Assembly (NCBI RefSeq): GCF_963583255.1
Contig: NC_084817.1
Coordinates: forward strand, 9,120,121-9,184,120
Direction: 5' to 3'
DNA from: Pyrus communis
Lineage: Eukaryota; Streptophyta; Magnoliopsida; Rosales; Rosaceae
Length of the DNA: 64,000 nucleotides
Positions 10,430-22,147 of this stretch are shown piece by piece (position 1 is the stretch's first letter; each line of letters opens with the position of its first letter). The position numbers and the translations under genes are program-made. The notes beneath the pieces are model-generated. The model searched no databases, was not told the DNA's origin, and worked only from the letters and a program-made list of their open reading frames with translations.

Positions 10430-11784
10430 CCCTTAACTTTAAGAAATTTGAAAATATACCATTTTGAGAACCATCTAATGAAACATAGCCTATCTTTTCT
10501 AATTCTTATAAAACTAGCCAAAATTGAAGTTAAAATTACTTAATTACCCGTATGTCAAAACTCTCTCTTCTTCTCCTACCTCTGGAGCTCTAGCGTTTGT
10601 TTCTTTAACTCTTCATCTCTATTCCAATTGGTGAAACACTACCACCACACTTCTCTTTACTCAGGGGCAATTGAACCAAGTGATTACTACATGAAATGCA
10701 TAATTGCTGGTTTTTGTGTTGATCTTAAATTTGTTGTTAGGTTTCTTGGGTAGCAGTGGAACATCAAAGTGCATCACTCTCAAACACCCACTCTTTGGAA
10801 TCGACCTTCTATGCTGGGTTTCTCGAATGTGTCTCTTATTTTGTTTTTAATGTTTATTTTATTTTTTTTTCAAAACAAATCTGATTACATCTAAAGCTTA
10901 TTTGGTGTTTTTCTAAGAAAAAAATAAACGGGTTTATTGTTCTGATTTTATTTAATTGTATGAATTGCAAGTTAATTAATTTGTTCCTTTTATGGACCAA
11001 GAAAGTAAAAGGTATGGATCTGGCAATTTTTTTTTTTTTTTTTTACGAATTGAAGAATACAAAAGGCATGGTTTTAGCAAGTTGCATTGGAAGATGCAAG
11101 ACCCAGGGGAGGAAAAGATAAAGAAAGGTATTCATGCATTAGTGTTTAATATTGATCAAATAGTGCATGAATTGTGTGGCAAGTATGCTGGGAAGAGAAA
11201 CACCGATGGAATTTGGGGATGCAAGGATTGTGGAAAAACTGAAGGTAGCACTGCTAGTTCTTAAACCGTTAAAAGAGCAAAAGAGGAGGATTTTAGTAAT
11301 TAAGGGTATATTCGTACTTTCGTTCAACTTTTGGTTATAATTATCAACGACTTAAAAAGGTGGTTAGAATTCTATAGAGGGATCAAATTTTGGTTATTTT
11401 TCCACATTTTCCCTTAACTTTAACTCAATTGGAGCAATGGTCGCTCAACTAAAAATTCATTACCATTGGTCCCTCAACTCATCAAAACGTGCAACTATGA
11501 TTCCTCAATTAAAAATTCATTACTATTGGTCCCTTAACTTTAATCCAACTGGAGCAATGACCCCTCAACTTTAACCCAATTAGAGCAATCGTCCCTCAAC
11601 TTTAACCCAATTGTAGCAACGGTCATTCCAACATAACTTATTTTGACAAAATTCTTACAAAGTTGACGAAAAGGATCATAACTACACATTTCGATGAGTT
11701 GAGGGACCAATGATGTTGGATTTTTAATTAAGAGACCATTACTCTAATTTGATTAAAGTTGAGGAATCATTGCTACAATTACTC
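10430..11784. mobile_element. 1.35-kb insertion in the module-2 flank, unclassified
   Basis: The module flank stops after ATTAATAAAAAGAGTC and resumes at TTGTTTTGTCATCTCC near 11786; the other copies are continuous across this point. The inserted DNA starts AGTCCCTTAACTTTAAG and includes a (T)18 run at about 11027-11044. A short frame at 10992-11264 has a CKDCGK motif but no recognisable protein. The right third is the foldback element listed next. It is probably one or two non-autonomous DNA transposons. Confidence 0.5.
11402..11784. mobile_element. Foldback MITE-like element
   Basis: The left arm (CCCTTAACTTTAACTCAATT, then GGTCCCTCAACTCATC) is matched in reverse complement by the right arm (GATGAGTTGAGGGACC, then GATTAAAGTTGAGGAATCA). 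The arms are imperfect and about 100 bases long. Between them the phrase CCCTCAACTTTAACCCAATT is repeated in tandem. This layout fits a non-autonomous foldback or Mutator-like MITE. No clean target duplication was seen. Confidence 0.6.
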
Positions 11785-12007
11785 TTGTTTTGTCATCTCC
11801 ACTCCTCTTTTTGAAATTTATATATACTAAAACCCAAACCGGTTGGTACTGTTCTATAACAATGTTTTGACATAATTGCCCTTCACTGCTACTGAGTCTG
11901 AGGCTTTTTTCCCTGTTTAGAACAGTGAATTTACAGCTTTGCCCTCATTTGGTCCTATCTGCTGCTTATGCTTGGCTTGGACTTTGTTTCGTTTTGTTTT
12001 TAATGGG

Positions 12008-12250
12008 TTGTGTTTGTTTTTGCTACAGTTGCAACACAATTTTGTCAAGCCCACGTGTTGGTCATCGCGTGGTACTTTGATGTTGTTGTTAGCTTTTTGT
12101 ACAGTAAAATTACACCAGTGCTCTTTGTTTGGTTGTCTTTGACAGAATTGGACTGCGTTTCACTTTTTTTTTTTGTGGTTGTATTTGTTTTTGCTACAAC
12201 TGCAACACAGTTTTGTCAGGCCCACGTGTTGGTCATCGCATGGTACTTTG
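12008..12250 (+). repeat. 171-bp-spaced duplicate block
   Basis: A block of about 72 bases containing TTTGTTTTTGCTACA, GTTTTGTCA(A/G)GCCCACGTG and TTGGTCATCGC is present at 12008-12079 and 12179-12250. It lies in the T-rich left part of the Helitron-like element. Overlapping forward open frames here come from the T-rich bias and are not convincing genes. Confidence 0.75.
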
Positions 12251-12915
12251 TTTGGGTTTTGTTTTGTTCCGTTTTGTTTCCTCTCATTTTCAACTTTGCT
12301 TCACTATCGCTTTCACCCGTTTTGTTTCCTCAAATTTTCGTGCTGTTGCTTTCAGTCGATGTTTTGTGCGATTCTGCTGCCTGTGGTTGCTCGGAAAATA
12401 CGAAATCAATGTAAGGTTTTTATTTACACCCTGCGAAGACATCTGTGTTTAAGGTGACGAGTTTTGAAATTATGTGCTTTTAATTCGAAGGATAGTGTGC
12501 TTGCTTATTGTTAATTATTTTTATTTCGTTTTGAATTTGTTAGTTTATCTTTTGTGCATCTGAGTATATGATTCGATGTTTTAGACTGGATTTTTGTGGT
12601 TTTGAGTTTGTGGGTTTTTTTGGGTGCGTGCGAAGATGTTATCCAATGGTTTGATTCAACATTTTTCCTCAATCTGTTGCAACTTTGCTGTCCCTGTGCC
12701 CCTTTGTCAAACTTTGTTTTCTGTTTTTTTATTTTTTCTATGTTGCTTTTGTAAAATTGAAGTGGGAGTTTGACGGATGTTGATGAATCCCGCAGTTTAT
12801 CGGCAAAGAGAACAACACCTTTTGTAATGTTTGTAGTCATTTACCCACATATTCATAAAGTGGTGTTATTTTTATGGAGGATGGTTGTTAATCTTTTGTA
12901 TTGTTAATTTCACAG

Positions 12916-13005
12916 CGTGTGGGTTGCTCGAAGACCACTGGGTTATGCTTTTGTTCACTTGGATCACAGTAGAGATGCAGAGGATGCAATTGGTGAATTA
13001 GATGA
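12916..13005 (+). pseudogene. Exon resembling an RSZ-type SR splicing factor RRM
   Basis: After a good acceptor (TTTCACAG) the plus strand encodes VWVARRPLGYAFVHLDHSRD then AEDAIGELDD. This resembles the RRM of plant RSZ21/RSZ22 splicing factors, where VWVARRPPGYAF is a hallmark (RNP-1 region). The following donor looks degraded (GATGATATG). No other exon of such a gene was found nearby. A lone exon inside a Helitron-like element fits transposon gene capture. The identification is from memory of the family and should be confirmed. Confidence 0.6.
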
Positions 13006-13599
13006 TATGTTTAGTATTTGGCTATTGATTTTTAATATGGGGTTTTCTTAGTTTATATCATTTGAATCCAGCATAAGGGAGAAGCATAAGTTCATCGGTA
13101 GCATTGTTTGTGAAGTAGCATAATTAGATGGTACCTATTTTCAGATGCATATTTCAAAATCTTCCTTATACAACCTGTGATTTTTCACAAATTATACATG
13201 TTCAACTAGGTCTAGGTTTCTTCTTTATATAATGTCGTTGTCACCTTTGTTGGAATTTCTTCACTTTTTGACATGTGAGATATCTCAATCAAAATAATGT
13301 TCATCATATAACGTATAATTTAGTAGAACAATATTGATATCGTTGCTTGAGCTATGAGCATTCTGTTTTCCTCTTCTAGAATTGTGACTTGCAGTCCTGC
13401 TTTTTATGATTCACTGTTTTATTTTTTTTATGTCAATCCTTTACTTATGCATTGATGGGTAACTCTTTGTTTCTGTTTTTTGTTGAGCTTTTTAATTAGC
13501 CAAGGCTAGCTGTCCATTCCTAATGGATGGGTTTGGTTTCTGGATTAAAATGTAGTTTCTAACTATGACATCTAAGAAAAGTAGTCTTTTTTTCTCCTT

Positions 13600-14560
13600 T
13601 TCAGCTTATTAAATATGATTTCCTAAGTGTTTATGTTTTTAATTTGTCTGTTTGCAGTGTGGGAAAATTCTTATTATCTCCTTGACTCTACAGTTTACTG
13701 CTTGCACACATGTTTGACTTTTTGTTCTGCTTTTGGTAAGTGATGTTTGTTCTTTGTAATATGTGGTTTCTTTTTTAGTCTTCCCTTTTGAATCATTGCT
13801 TTGCTGCTTTTATCAAACGCTCCCTATTTGATAATAATGTTAATTCAGGTTTAACATCTTATAGTATTTTTGAACTTAAATAAGTTCACAGTATTAGATT
13901 GTTAGTGGGGGTTCAATTCAAGATCACAATGCAATGTGCTTTGTTCAACAATTGTGTTCAAACGTTTTGGATTTCTTTCTTTATCTATAGATTTGTATTA
14001 ATATTGTTTGTTGTCAAGTTGGTTCTCTTCCATGCACATCGATATATAAAGCTTGAGATTTAGGTTTTCAATCATGTGATCTTCAAATGCTTTATTAATT
14101 AGTTGGTTAAATGTCTGGTGATCATTTGGGGTTATAGAATATTAAATTTGTTGTCGATGCTTTGAAATTTAGCTGAGTACCATGGATACCTGATTGTTTC
14201 AAATTTGTGTTTATTTCCGCTTCACATTAATGTAAAGTTATATTTATGGAAGGAAAAAAAAAACAACAGTTTACACCCATGCCACCTGACAGACATAGTT
14301 GTTTTTTATTTATTTCTTAACTTATTAAAACTAACTTAGTAAGTATTTTTCTTTTTGGTTTATGCATTTGCAGTGTGGGAAAGTAATTGATTATATATGC
14401 TTAACCCTGCTTTTCCCTTTTGGGACAAGTGCTTCAGATTTTGTTGTACTTTTTGGTAATTGATTATTTGCTTTCCTCTTTAGTTTGCTTTTTCCAACTA
14501 TTGTTTTACTACTTTCATAATGTGTTAAGTGTTTCATAATAGTTATTTTTTGTCATATGT
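13600..14560 (+). repeat. Diverged duplicate of about 250 bp, no gene
   Basis: Two stretches (about 13600-13850 and 14320-14560) share TTTGCAGTGTGGGAAA, a TTTTGGTAA-type segment about 60-80 bases later and similar T-rich surroundings. They may be non-coding leader exons and introns of the RPA1-like gene. Apart from the RSZ-like exon nothing coding was found between 12415 and 14849. Confidence 0.4.
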
Positions 14561-17509
14561 TAATTTCTGGTCATTTGTTTTACTATCCTAATATGAAATG
14601 TATTTTTTTTTTGTCAAATTTAGTTCTTTAATTACTTTTGGTTGGCTTATTTCTTTTCTGAGTCCTTTTTATTTTTGGAATTTTGAGTTTATGTAGTGGT
14701 TATCAGTTTTGTAATAGTTATGTTAAAATTATTTTAACCATTTATTTAATTAGGAATGAAAGAAATCAACTTTCTTTCATATTTGTTTACAGATTTGTGT
14801 TATACTGATTCTTATCTTTATAAAATTTATTTCTCTTTTAACAGATTCAATGGAAACAATTGAGGTCACCCCTATTGCAAAATTGCGTCCTTACACTAAA
14901 GCGGAGAAAATAAAGATTCGTGTATGTAGGATATGGAAATCTAGTATTTCTGCAACTGTTCGCAAATACGTTACACTATAGTGTATCTTGGTTGATGAAA
15001 CAGTAAGCCATCATTATCTCATAATTCAAATTAAGTATTTTAACAGTTATAGTTATGTCGTAAGTTTTTTTTATTTTTCATTTGTTAGTTTGTTAATTTA
15101 TATTTATGTTTATATATATATATATATATATATTTTAACAGTTTGATTTTTTTAACATGTCTAAAGTGTTTTGTAAATCTTGGTTGTGATAGTTGACATA
15201 ATTTCAGTTAGTTTATTTGACACACCCCGACCGAGATCAGGGCGTGCTGGCCGTCACGCGGAGGTGACGTAGCCATGTGCACGTGCGGAAGCTAAAGAAA
15301 GTAATGTAAAAGTACGAATAATTTAAAAACTAGCATACAAGGTACTAAGACAAGTGCTAGCGTAAGTGAAACGCTAAGTTCAGAACACAAAGTCTACAGC
15401 AGTCCAAAGAAAATGATACGACAATAGTACACCCGAAGGTGACCCTACAATGGTGAATATCTGTCAGAAATGCCGGGACGCCCTCTGGGAAAACCACCGA
15501 ACCTGCTAGACCACTAGAACCTGGAGGGGCGCAAAAACAAAGGCGTGAGTGGGCAAAAACAAAGCTCTTTGAAAACCATTTAGCAAATTACATTCTAACC
15601 CCTCACCGTAAAACCTGTATACTTCCCAGAAAATAAACATATATACGTATGTATAGATCTACCAATCATGCTCAAGAATATGCCATGTCAAAGCCTCATA
15701 ATGATATGCAAGTGCTCAGGTATAAATCACATCAATAGCATAACATCTGGCAGCCGGAGTCACCTAACGTGACCTGTACGGCTGCATATAGAGCTCAAAT
15801 CTCAAACTCAATAACTGAACCTGCCCACGAGTCGGAACCACCTAAAGTGGTCTGTACGACAGGCCTGGGTGTAATACATATGTACGCTCTAGTGCTACGA
15901 TCACATGAAGGCTGTGCGAATAATCGCGGGTTACCTACAAGTCGGAACCACCTAATGTGGTATGTACGACAAGACTGTGCACCTAACTTGGATCCAAGTT
16001 GAGCGTGTGGTGCGGGAGGTGAACATCACGTGAAGGACTGTGCCCTACTCAGGGCGGGAGCACTAACACCGGGGGTGCAGGTTATGAGCTCTCTAAGTAT
16101 CTCTAACCACTACTGAAATATAAACGTGAATAACACTTACCTGGCACTTACCTGTGCGTCCACAGCACCAATTATGCATATGTATATGTATGCCACTACT
16201 AATGCAAATGATTATGCATAAACGAAAATAAATGGTGCATGGCATAAAACAATTAACCCTTTTTAATCTATTTCTGGGAATATAAATGTATATAGGTATA
16301 TACGGAAAACCAAAAGCCCACTCACTGGTAAGTGGAAGGGTCGTAGCCCCCCTGCCTCGAGTGTGCACGCTCGTCCTCGGGATACGAATCACCTATATGC
16401 GAAATAACTACGAAAACGTTAATTTAAAAGCACATAACCAACTTCTCGTAATAACTTCTCATACATTGCTCAAAATGGACAAATGAATATACCAACGTGC
16501 TCTACACAACCTCAGGATCACAACCATATTTTTAGAAAAAATTTTCTCCGCCGCATGCGCCCCCACGCGCCGGCCAAGGCACGGCCACACGTGATACGTG
16601 AATTATACGCACACAAATTAAACCCTCTTTTTGACAATTGTAGTATAAGTATAAGTAGGGATCGTTCTGGACCGGGGATTAGGAGGGATTGCAAAATCAC
16701 TTGGATTTGACTCAAAAACGTAAAAACACAATATAAGACACCAAACTAAACCATATTTTAAAAACACAAACTAAATTGATTTCTAATTATATTGAACAAT
16801 AAAGTAAAGGGGGGATTGTGTTTGGACGAGATTAAATTAAATGGACAAATTGTAATTAAAGGCAAAACGTAAATATGAATGTGATGAAAATATGGATGAT
16901 GGAATAGCCAAGGGGTTCTTCTCCACACATGTTACACTTGCATACAAGATTGATTCTCAGTTGGTCTTTCGATAAATTATGAAACTCAACACCCCGGGTT
17001 AATTAGGTCCGCTTAAATTAACCGTCAAGTTCTCCTTTAAGTTAATGAATTGGATGGGTTTGCGCAACGCAATTCACAACATTCTCCAAAAGTCCTTTAC
17101 GTGAAAAGCACAATAAAGATACAATCAAAGATCATTAAGCATTATGAAAACTATAAGTGTTGACGAGGCATTCGTTACTATGATGAGCATGAAACTCGTG
17201 CCAAGAATTCATTTAACGCGATTGTTTATAAGCAACCTCCACTACTTGTGAATATAAGTTCATAACGATTAGGTGAAACTCACTTATATTCTAGCGTCAT
17301 ATTCATGCATGAAAATTAAGCGCGCATTCTTAATAAACATTCATAAATAAGTTATCAATCAAACGGTTAAACAAATTGAATCCACAACTTATGAAATTCC
17401 AACGAAAGTTAATCAATTCATATTGCAAATATAAACATAGTTTCGAATCACCCCCTAGCTAAAGGGAGTTTAGTTCCTCATAACTTTGAAATCAAAGAAA
17501 CACCTAAAC

Positions 17510-19445
17510 TGACACGCCCCGACCCCGATATTCCCCGAATACCAGGATAGGCACGTGCTGGCCGACACCCGAGGGTGACGAAAGCCATTTATTGAGTGCA
17601 AATGCTGAAAACAAGGGGTAAATAAAGTTTATAAATATAAAAGAATAATGAATATGCAATTAAGGACCGTGTTCAGAGCACACCACTAATCTAGAACACT
17701 AAAAGAAAATAATATAAAATTGAATGAAACAAAGAAGTGGGTCCTACACCGAGAGGACTCGAAGATGCCGATGCAGAAGTGCCTGGACGTCGGGATTATA
17801 TGCCTTGATTCTAAGTCCTGAAGGGGGCGCAAAACAAACATGAGTGGACCAAGTTGATATATATATATAATAATAACACAGTTATCAACATACTAACCCC
17901 CAGGTTTTATGAAAACATATATATATAATGATAAACATAGGTTTTCCGAAACCTAGCATGTCGTGCAATGTCTCAAATCATCATTCTCATAAATAATAAA
18001 CACTAGTGAATGTCCGATATAACACTTCAGGCCCCATGCCGGCTCCCCGTCTCTGAGCAGACAGTCAGAGGAAAACACACTCCAGGCCCTATGCCAACAC
18101 CAAACCGTCGCCCGGGACGGACCAGATCTATCCCTACGTCCCGTAGCGGAAAGGACCACTAGGTAAGTACAAAACCAGTGAACATACGTATTGAAAATCA
18201 ACTTCATAGTATAAAGTCATCCATCATCTATACTATAAAGAGGTGTTCTAAACATGTTCTAAATATCATATCGTCATCCATCAGATATTCTATAAGAACA
18301 TGGGTTATAGGAAAAATAGTAGTAATTCAAACTAGCCTTAGTAAGCATGTTATCTCGTAAAACGTTTCATAAAACATAATCATCAAATCATGCTTTTCAT
18401 GTATGCATTTATACTATCAAAACATGCATTTTTAGAAGGGGTCCACTCACAGTACTTCGTCGTCGAAAAGCCACGCCACCTAGCGAAGAAGGAAACGCCG
18501 CAATTAAACGCCCCTAAGCACATAAAGGGTATATTTAGTCAAACTCTACTCAAACGATTGAATTTGGGAAAACGGACATCGGAAACGGGTTCAGAACGTC
18601 GAAATTAGCCTAGGAGGGGTCCCGCACGAAAACCCAAAAAGTCAACGTTCGAAGTCAACGTTGACCGTTGACCGGTCAAAGTCAAAGTCAACGATGACCG
18701 TTGACCGGGTCAACGGGTCAAACGGGTATGGGCTTGGATCCAGGTTGGGTTAAAGGGTTTGGACTTGGGTTGGATCCGGGTTTGGGCCTAAAGGGTTTGG
18801 GTTAGGATAATTGGGTTTAGGTTTTAGGTGAGTTGGGTTTGGGCTTTAACCTCACGGCCCAATGGCCCAATTAAAAGGGTAATGGGTTTGGGCTTGCAAC
18901 CAGGCCCTAAGGCCTTTGGGTTTGGTGGTCGCCGGATTCCAAGGAGGGGGAAGGCCGGTTTTCGGCCGGAGAATTCCTAAGCTCCGTTGGAGCTCAAAAC
19001 TCAACCAAAACATGTCATTTAATATACCAAATTGAAGCCCCGAAGGTAAGGAATCGAAATATACCCTTGGTTCCCGTCATCGTGGTCGGAGTTGGCCGGA
19101 AAACAGCCTGGAAGCCACGGGTGTCCGCCGGAAACTGGGTAAGATTCAAATGAGTGTAACTTCTTCAATACTCAATAAAATTAGGTGAAACAAAAAAGAA
19201 AATTGTAGTACTCAACGAGACGAAGAGATTGATGCCTCGCACGCCGGCCAACTCGCCGTGGTTTGGCCGGAAATTACCTCGAAAGGGGCGGTGCTCGCCG
19301 GAAAACTGGGAAATGTCTCCGAGGTGGTTTTCTTCATGGTTTGACGTCCAAAACACAACCACGGGGTTAGAAAAGAGTTATAGGTGTGGGCATGGGTGTG
19401 TGTGTGTGTGAGTTCTTGTCGGAGGAAGGAGTGGAAGACAAAGAG

Positions 19446-19478
<33 letters not shown>

Positions 19479-19652
19479 CTTTTCAGAAAAAAAAGAAAAG
19501 GGAAAGAACCGGGGAACAAAAACAGGGGGTGGGCCCCTTGGGCTCACCAATTAAGGCTCAAAAACAATTTTAAAATGGAAAGTATCCCCCAAACTTAGTG
19601 AAAATACAAAAATACCAATTTTCTTACGTAAATCCCGGGACGGGTTGTTACA
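17510..19652 (-). mobile_element. Inner solo-LTR-like element, 5-bp TSD TAAAC
   Basis: Ends are TGACACGCCCCGACC (left) and GGGACGGGTTGTTACA (right); TAAAC at 17505-17509 is repeated at 19653-19657. A nearby duplicate at 19762-19800 shows the uninterrupted site (CACCTAAACATTCC), confirming the borders. Length is 2143 bp. Its termini resemble the outer element, so it is a related but diverged member. It carries a TTGAC array, a G-rich GGGTTTGGG region (18720-18930) and TG/GA simple repeats (about 19388-19480). No gag or pol was seen. Confidence 0.88.
18641..18723. promoter_or_regulatory. Array of ten TTGAC/GTCAA (W-box core) motifs
   Basis: Cores start at 18641, 18654, 18661, 18668, 18675, 18681, 18687, 18701, 18709 and 18717, on both strands. 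Several read TTGACC, the W-box recognised by WRKY factors. The array sits inside the inner LTR. Whether it drives transcription is unknown; it may simply be a degenerate tandem repeat. Confidence 0.55.
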
Positions 19653-20489
19653 TAAACATTCCAACAACTCAAACTTGAATTGTATGAACGTTTATGCACT
19701 CTTCTCTTCCATTCCTCATACGTACAAAACAAAGAGAATTGAATTTAAACATTGAAATCAAAGAAACACCTAAACATTCCAACAACTCAAACTTGAATTG
19801 TATGAACGTTTAGGCACTCTTCTCTTCCTCGTTGTTGTAGCACAAGGTCTAAGGAGATGTTTAGGGCTTTAGGTGTATGTGGAATGGAGTGGGGAATGGT
19901 TGGAGTGGCTGCAATGGAGGATAAAAACTGCACAGAAATGGAAGGAGATGCACGGCAAGGGTTGGTGTTGGTGTTGTGTGTTGTGTTGTGAATGGAATGA
20001 ATGAATTGTGGCTGCAATGCATGCTTATTTATAGGTAAATAAGAGGGAACATGACAGCTAGGAAGTGGATGGAAATGTGGCTGCAATGTTAGTGAATGAT
20101 TAAAGGGATTGCTAGGTTGGAAATACATGTGGAGTTGTTGGAAATGGGATGGGAAAGCCACGGCAAAGTGTGTAGTTTTTGTGGCTGCATGTTTGGGTTT
20201 GTTTAAAGGGTGCATGTGGGTGAATGTTAGGTTGAAATAATGATGGAAAAACAGCTAGGAAAAGAGGGAATGCATGTGGAAGTGTGGTTGCAAAGAGAAG
20301 GAAAGATGGAATGTGGAATGGGATGCACGGCAAGGTGTAGTAATGATGGCAGGTTGTGTATGTGATTGGTTTAGGGTGAATGTGCATGTGTTTTAGGTTG
20401 TGAAAGCATGCGGATTAGGTGGAAAGAGGTGGGTGTGCATGTGAGTTGAAATGCATGTGTTTAAATGGTTGAAATGTGTAGATGATTAT

Positions 20490-20605
20490 GAGTATGATAA
20501 GTGATAAGTGTATGGTTATGATAAGTGATAAGTGAATGATATGATAAGTGATAAGTGAATGATATGTTAAGTGATAAGTGAATGATATGTTAAGTGATAA
20601 GTTTG
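20490..20605 (+). repeat. GATAAGTGA minisatellite
   Basis: Imperfect tandem units of about 26-28 bases built on GATAAGTGATAAGTGAATGA repeat roughly four times. It lies in the right part of the middle LTR-like element and is not coding. Confidence 0.75.
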
Positions 20606-20882
20606 GTCTTCAATTTCGTCCATTCCTTTTGCTCCAAACATAAGCTATCCATTCCAAGTCCGATTTTGCTCCAAAATGCTCCAAAATGCATCTTTTTGCC
20701 TCCTTAGCCATATAAACCTAAAAACACACGAAAGAAGCATAAAGGACTAAAATAACTAAAGAAACATAACGTAAATGTACGAGAACAAGCCATTTAAGTC
20801 GCATGAATATGCTCCTATCAACACGCGCTGGCCACGCGCAGGCACGTGCGGCGCACACGGACGGCGTCAACTGACGCCGTTA

Positions 20883-20960
20883 GGAATATTCCGTCAGTTT
20901 TGACAGATTCCGTTAACGACGTCAGGAATATTCCGTCAGATTTGACGGAATATTCCGTCA
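20883..20960. repeat. Three GGAATATTCCGTCA palindromic repeats
   Basis: The perfect palindrome GGAATATTCC followed by GTCA starts at 20883, 20925 and 20947, with TTTGACGGA-type spacers. It belongs to the outer LTR-like element. The palindrome loosely resembles a heat-shock-element half-site arrangement, but no function is shown. Confidence 0.5.
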
Positions 20961-22116
20961 CCTTCTCCGCGCGAGCCTCCGGCGCCGTCGCCGGCGCTGG
21001 AAAACTGGGAAAACTTCAAATCGTGTTTTCTCACTCGTTTCTCAACCATTTTTCATGATTCTTGGACCAAAATGAAGCTTAGGACTAGTAGAATCACGAT
21101 ATACAAGTTTCAAGGGCTAAAAACCACGCGATCATACCTGTCTTCAAACTCAAAAACCGGCCAACTTTGAACCAAGCTATTCCGACGTCCAAATTTGTCC
21201 AACGAAGCACTCCGAGGCTCCTTGGGACCTCACTAAGACATCTACAAGCTTAAAAAATGCCAAAAACATGCTAGATTAAGTTTGCATGAATAGTACACAA
21301 TTCGGACCACCTCGAATCGACGTGAAAACGTTAGAGTTCTCACCTGAAAATGGTATGGTTGTACTCCTCTCGGCCCCACGAGTTCAAAGGTGTCCTTGGT
21401 TTCCTCGATCCACTAAGGTTTGGGTGAGTGGTGTGTTGTCCGTACGTTTACAGAAGGAAGAAGAAGAAATGGGGGCACGGGAGAGAGAGAGAGAGACAGG
21501 GAAAGACAGAGAAAGAGGGAGTGTGAGACTGTGTGTGTGTGTGTGTGTGTGTGTGGCCCAACACATGCCAACATCACACAAAACACCACTATACGTAAAT
21601 GTAACGAACTAGGGGTAAAAAGGTCAATTCATACGTACGTTCTAATATTCTCGGGACGGGATGTCACATTATTTACCCACTGTGCTCATTCAATCTCTCT
21701 GTACCAAAATATAATGTTTTTCGTTATTTACTTGCTCATAAGTCTTTTAATTCTGTTATTATTCTTTTTTTTTTTTTGGTTTTTTTTCTTAATATGGCAT
21801 GTGATCAATTACGAAGAACAATGCGGTTGAAGCATCTGCGTCAGGCATCGATTGTGAACTGGTAGCCTCAAAGATTGATGCTAGTAGTTGTTACGAAATC
21901 ATGAATTTTCGCACGATCAAAATCAGAGAACAGTATAAAGTGGTGCCGCATAAAACCCAGGTTATATTCACTGGTACAACATTATTTAAAAAACTGTCTA
22001 CCGTTTTTCCACCCATCCCTCGACATAGGTTTTTCCTACTAGATTTCAACATGCTTTATCCGCGTCTGAACAGAGATGATGTTCTTACAGGTAACATCAA
22101 TACGTGTGTATTTGTC

Positions 22117-22147
<31 letters not shown>

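Larger units (their letters stand above)
8886..10430. repeat. CNL 3' flank, copy 2 (its CNL is missing)
   Basis: Begins directly at an AHA-A intron junction with the CACATGC...TTGTTGTGCAGTG block. That motif appears twice within 60 bases here, which suggests a small duplication during the exchange. It continues with the module markers GAATTTGCCACAAACT and AAAGGGGGAGCTG and VOC-like pieces, then the LTR-like remnant near 10262. It ends where the 10430-11784 insertion begins. No CNL coding sequence precedes it. Confidence 0.78.
16592..20820 (-). mobile_element. Middle solo-LTR-like element, 5-bp TSD ACACG
   Basis: Ends are TGATACGTGAATTATACGC (left) and ATATGCTCCTATCA (right), with terminal TGATA/TATCA inverted. 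ACACG at 16587-16591 is repeated at 20821-20825. Its own length without the inner insertion is about 2.1 kb. On the minus strand it starts TGATAGGAGCATATTC, like the complete LTR at 37127-38793. No protein-coding sequence was recognised. Its right part holds a (GATAAGTGA)-type minisatellite. Confidence 0.82.
15218..21668 (-). mobile_element. Outer solo-LTR-like element, 5-bp TSD TTATT
   Basis: Ends are TGACACACCCCGACC (left) and GACGGGATGTCACA (right). The TTATT at 15213-15217 is repeated exactly at 21669-21673. After removing the nested insertion its own length is about 2.2 kb. No gag or pol was seen, so a solo LTR or an LTR-only relic is the best call. Read on the minus strand it starts TGTGACATCCCGTCCC. 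A GA/TG simple-repeat cluster lies at about 21480-21555. Confidence 0.82.

Noticed and set aside
10992..11264. A small zinc-finger-like gene with CKDCGK
   Set aside because: The frame crosses an 18-base T run, lies in an insertion absent from paralogous flanks and has only one Cys pair.
12010..12457. Overlapping forward frames rich in Phe, Val and Cys that look like membrane proteins
   Set aside because: The hydrophobic look comes from T-rich DNA in three frames at once; a duplicated 72-base block causes the similarity between them.
19165..19598. Open frames across the GA/TG simple repeats with RERERER-type runs
   Set aside because: Products of microsatellite DNA in both strands inside the inner LTR-like element; no domain or codon bias.
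20490..20605. CRISPR-like regularly spaced repeats
   Set aside because: Plant nuclear DNA; the units are contiguous degenerate tandem repeats without unique spacers.
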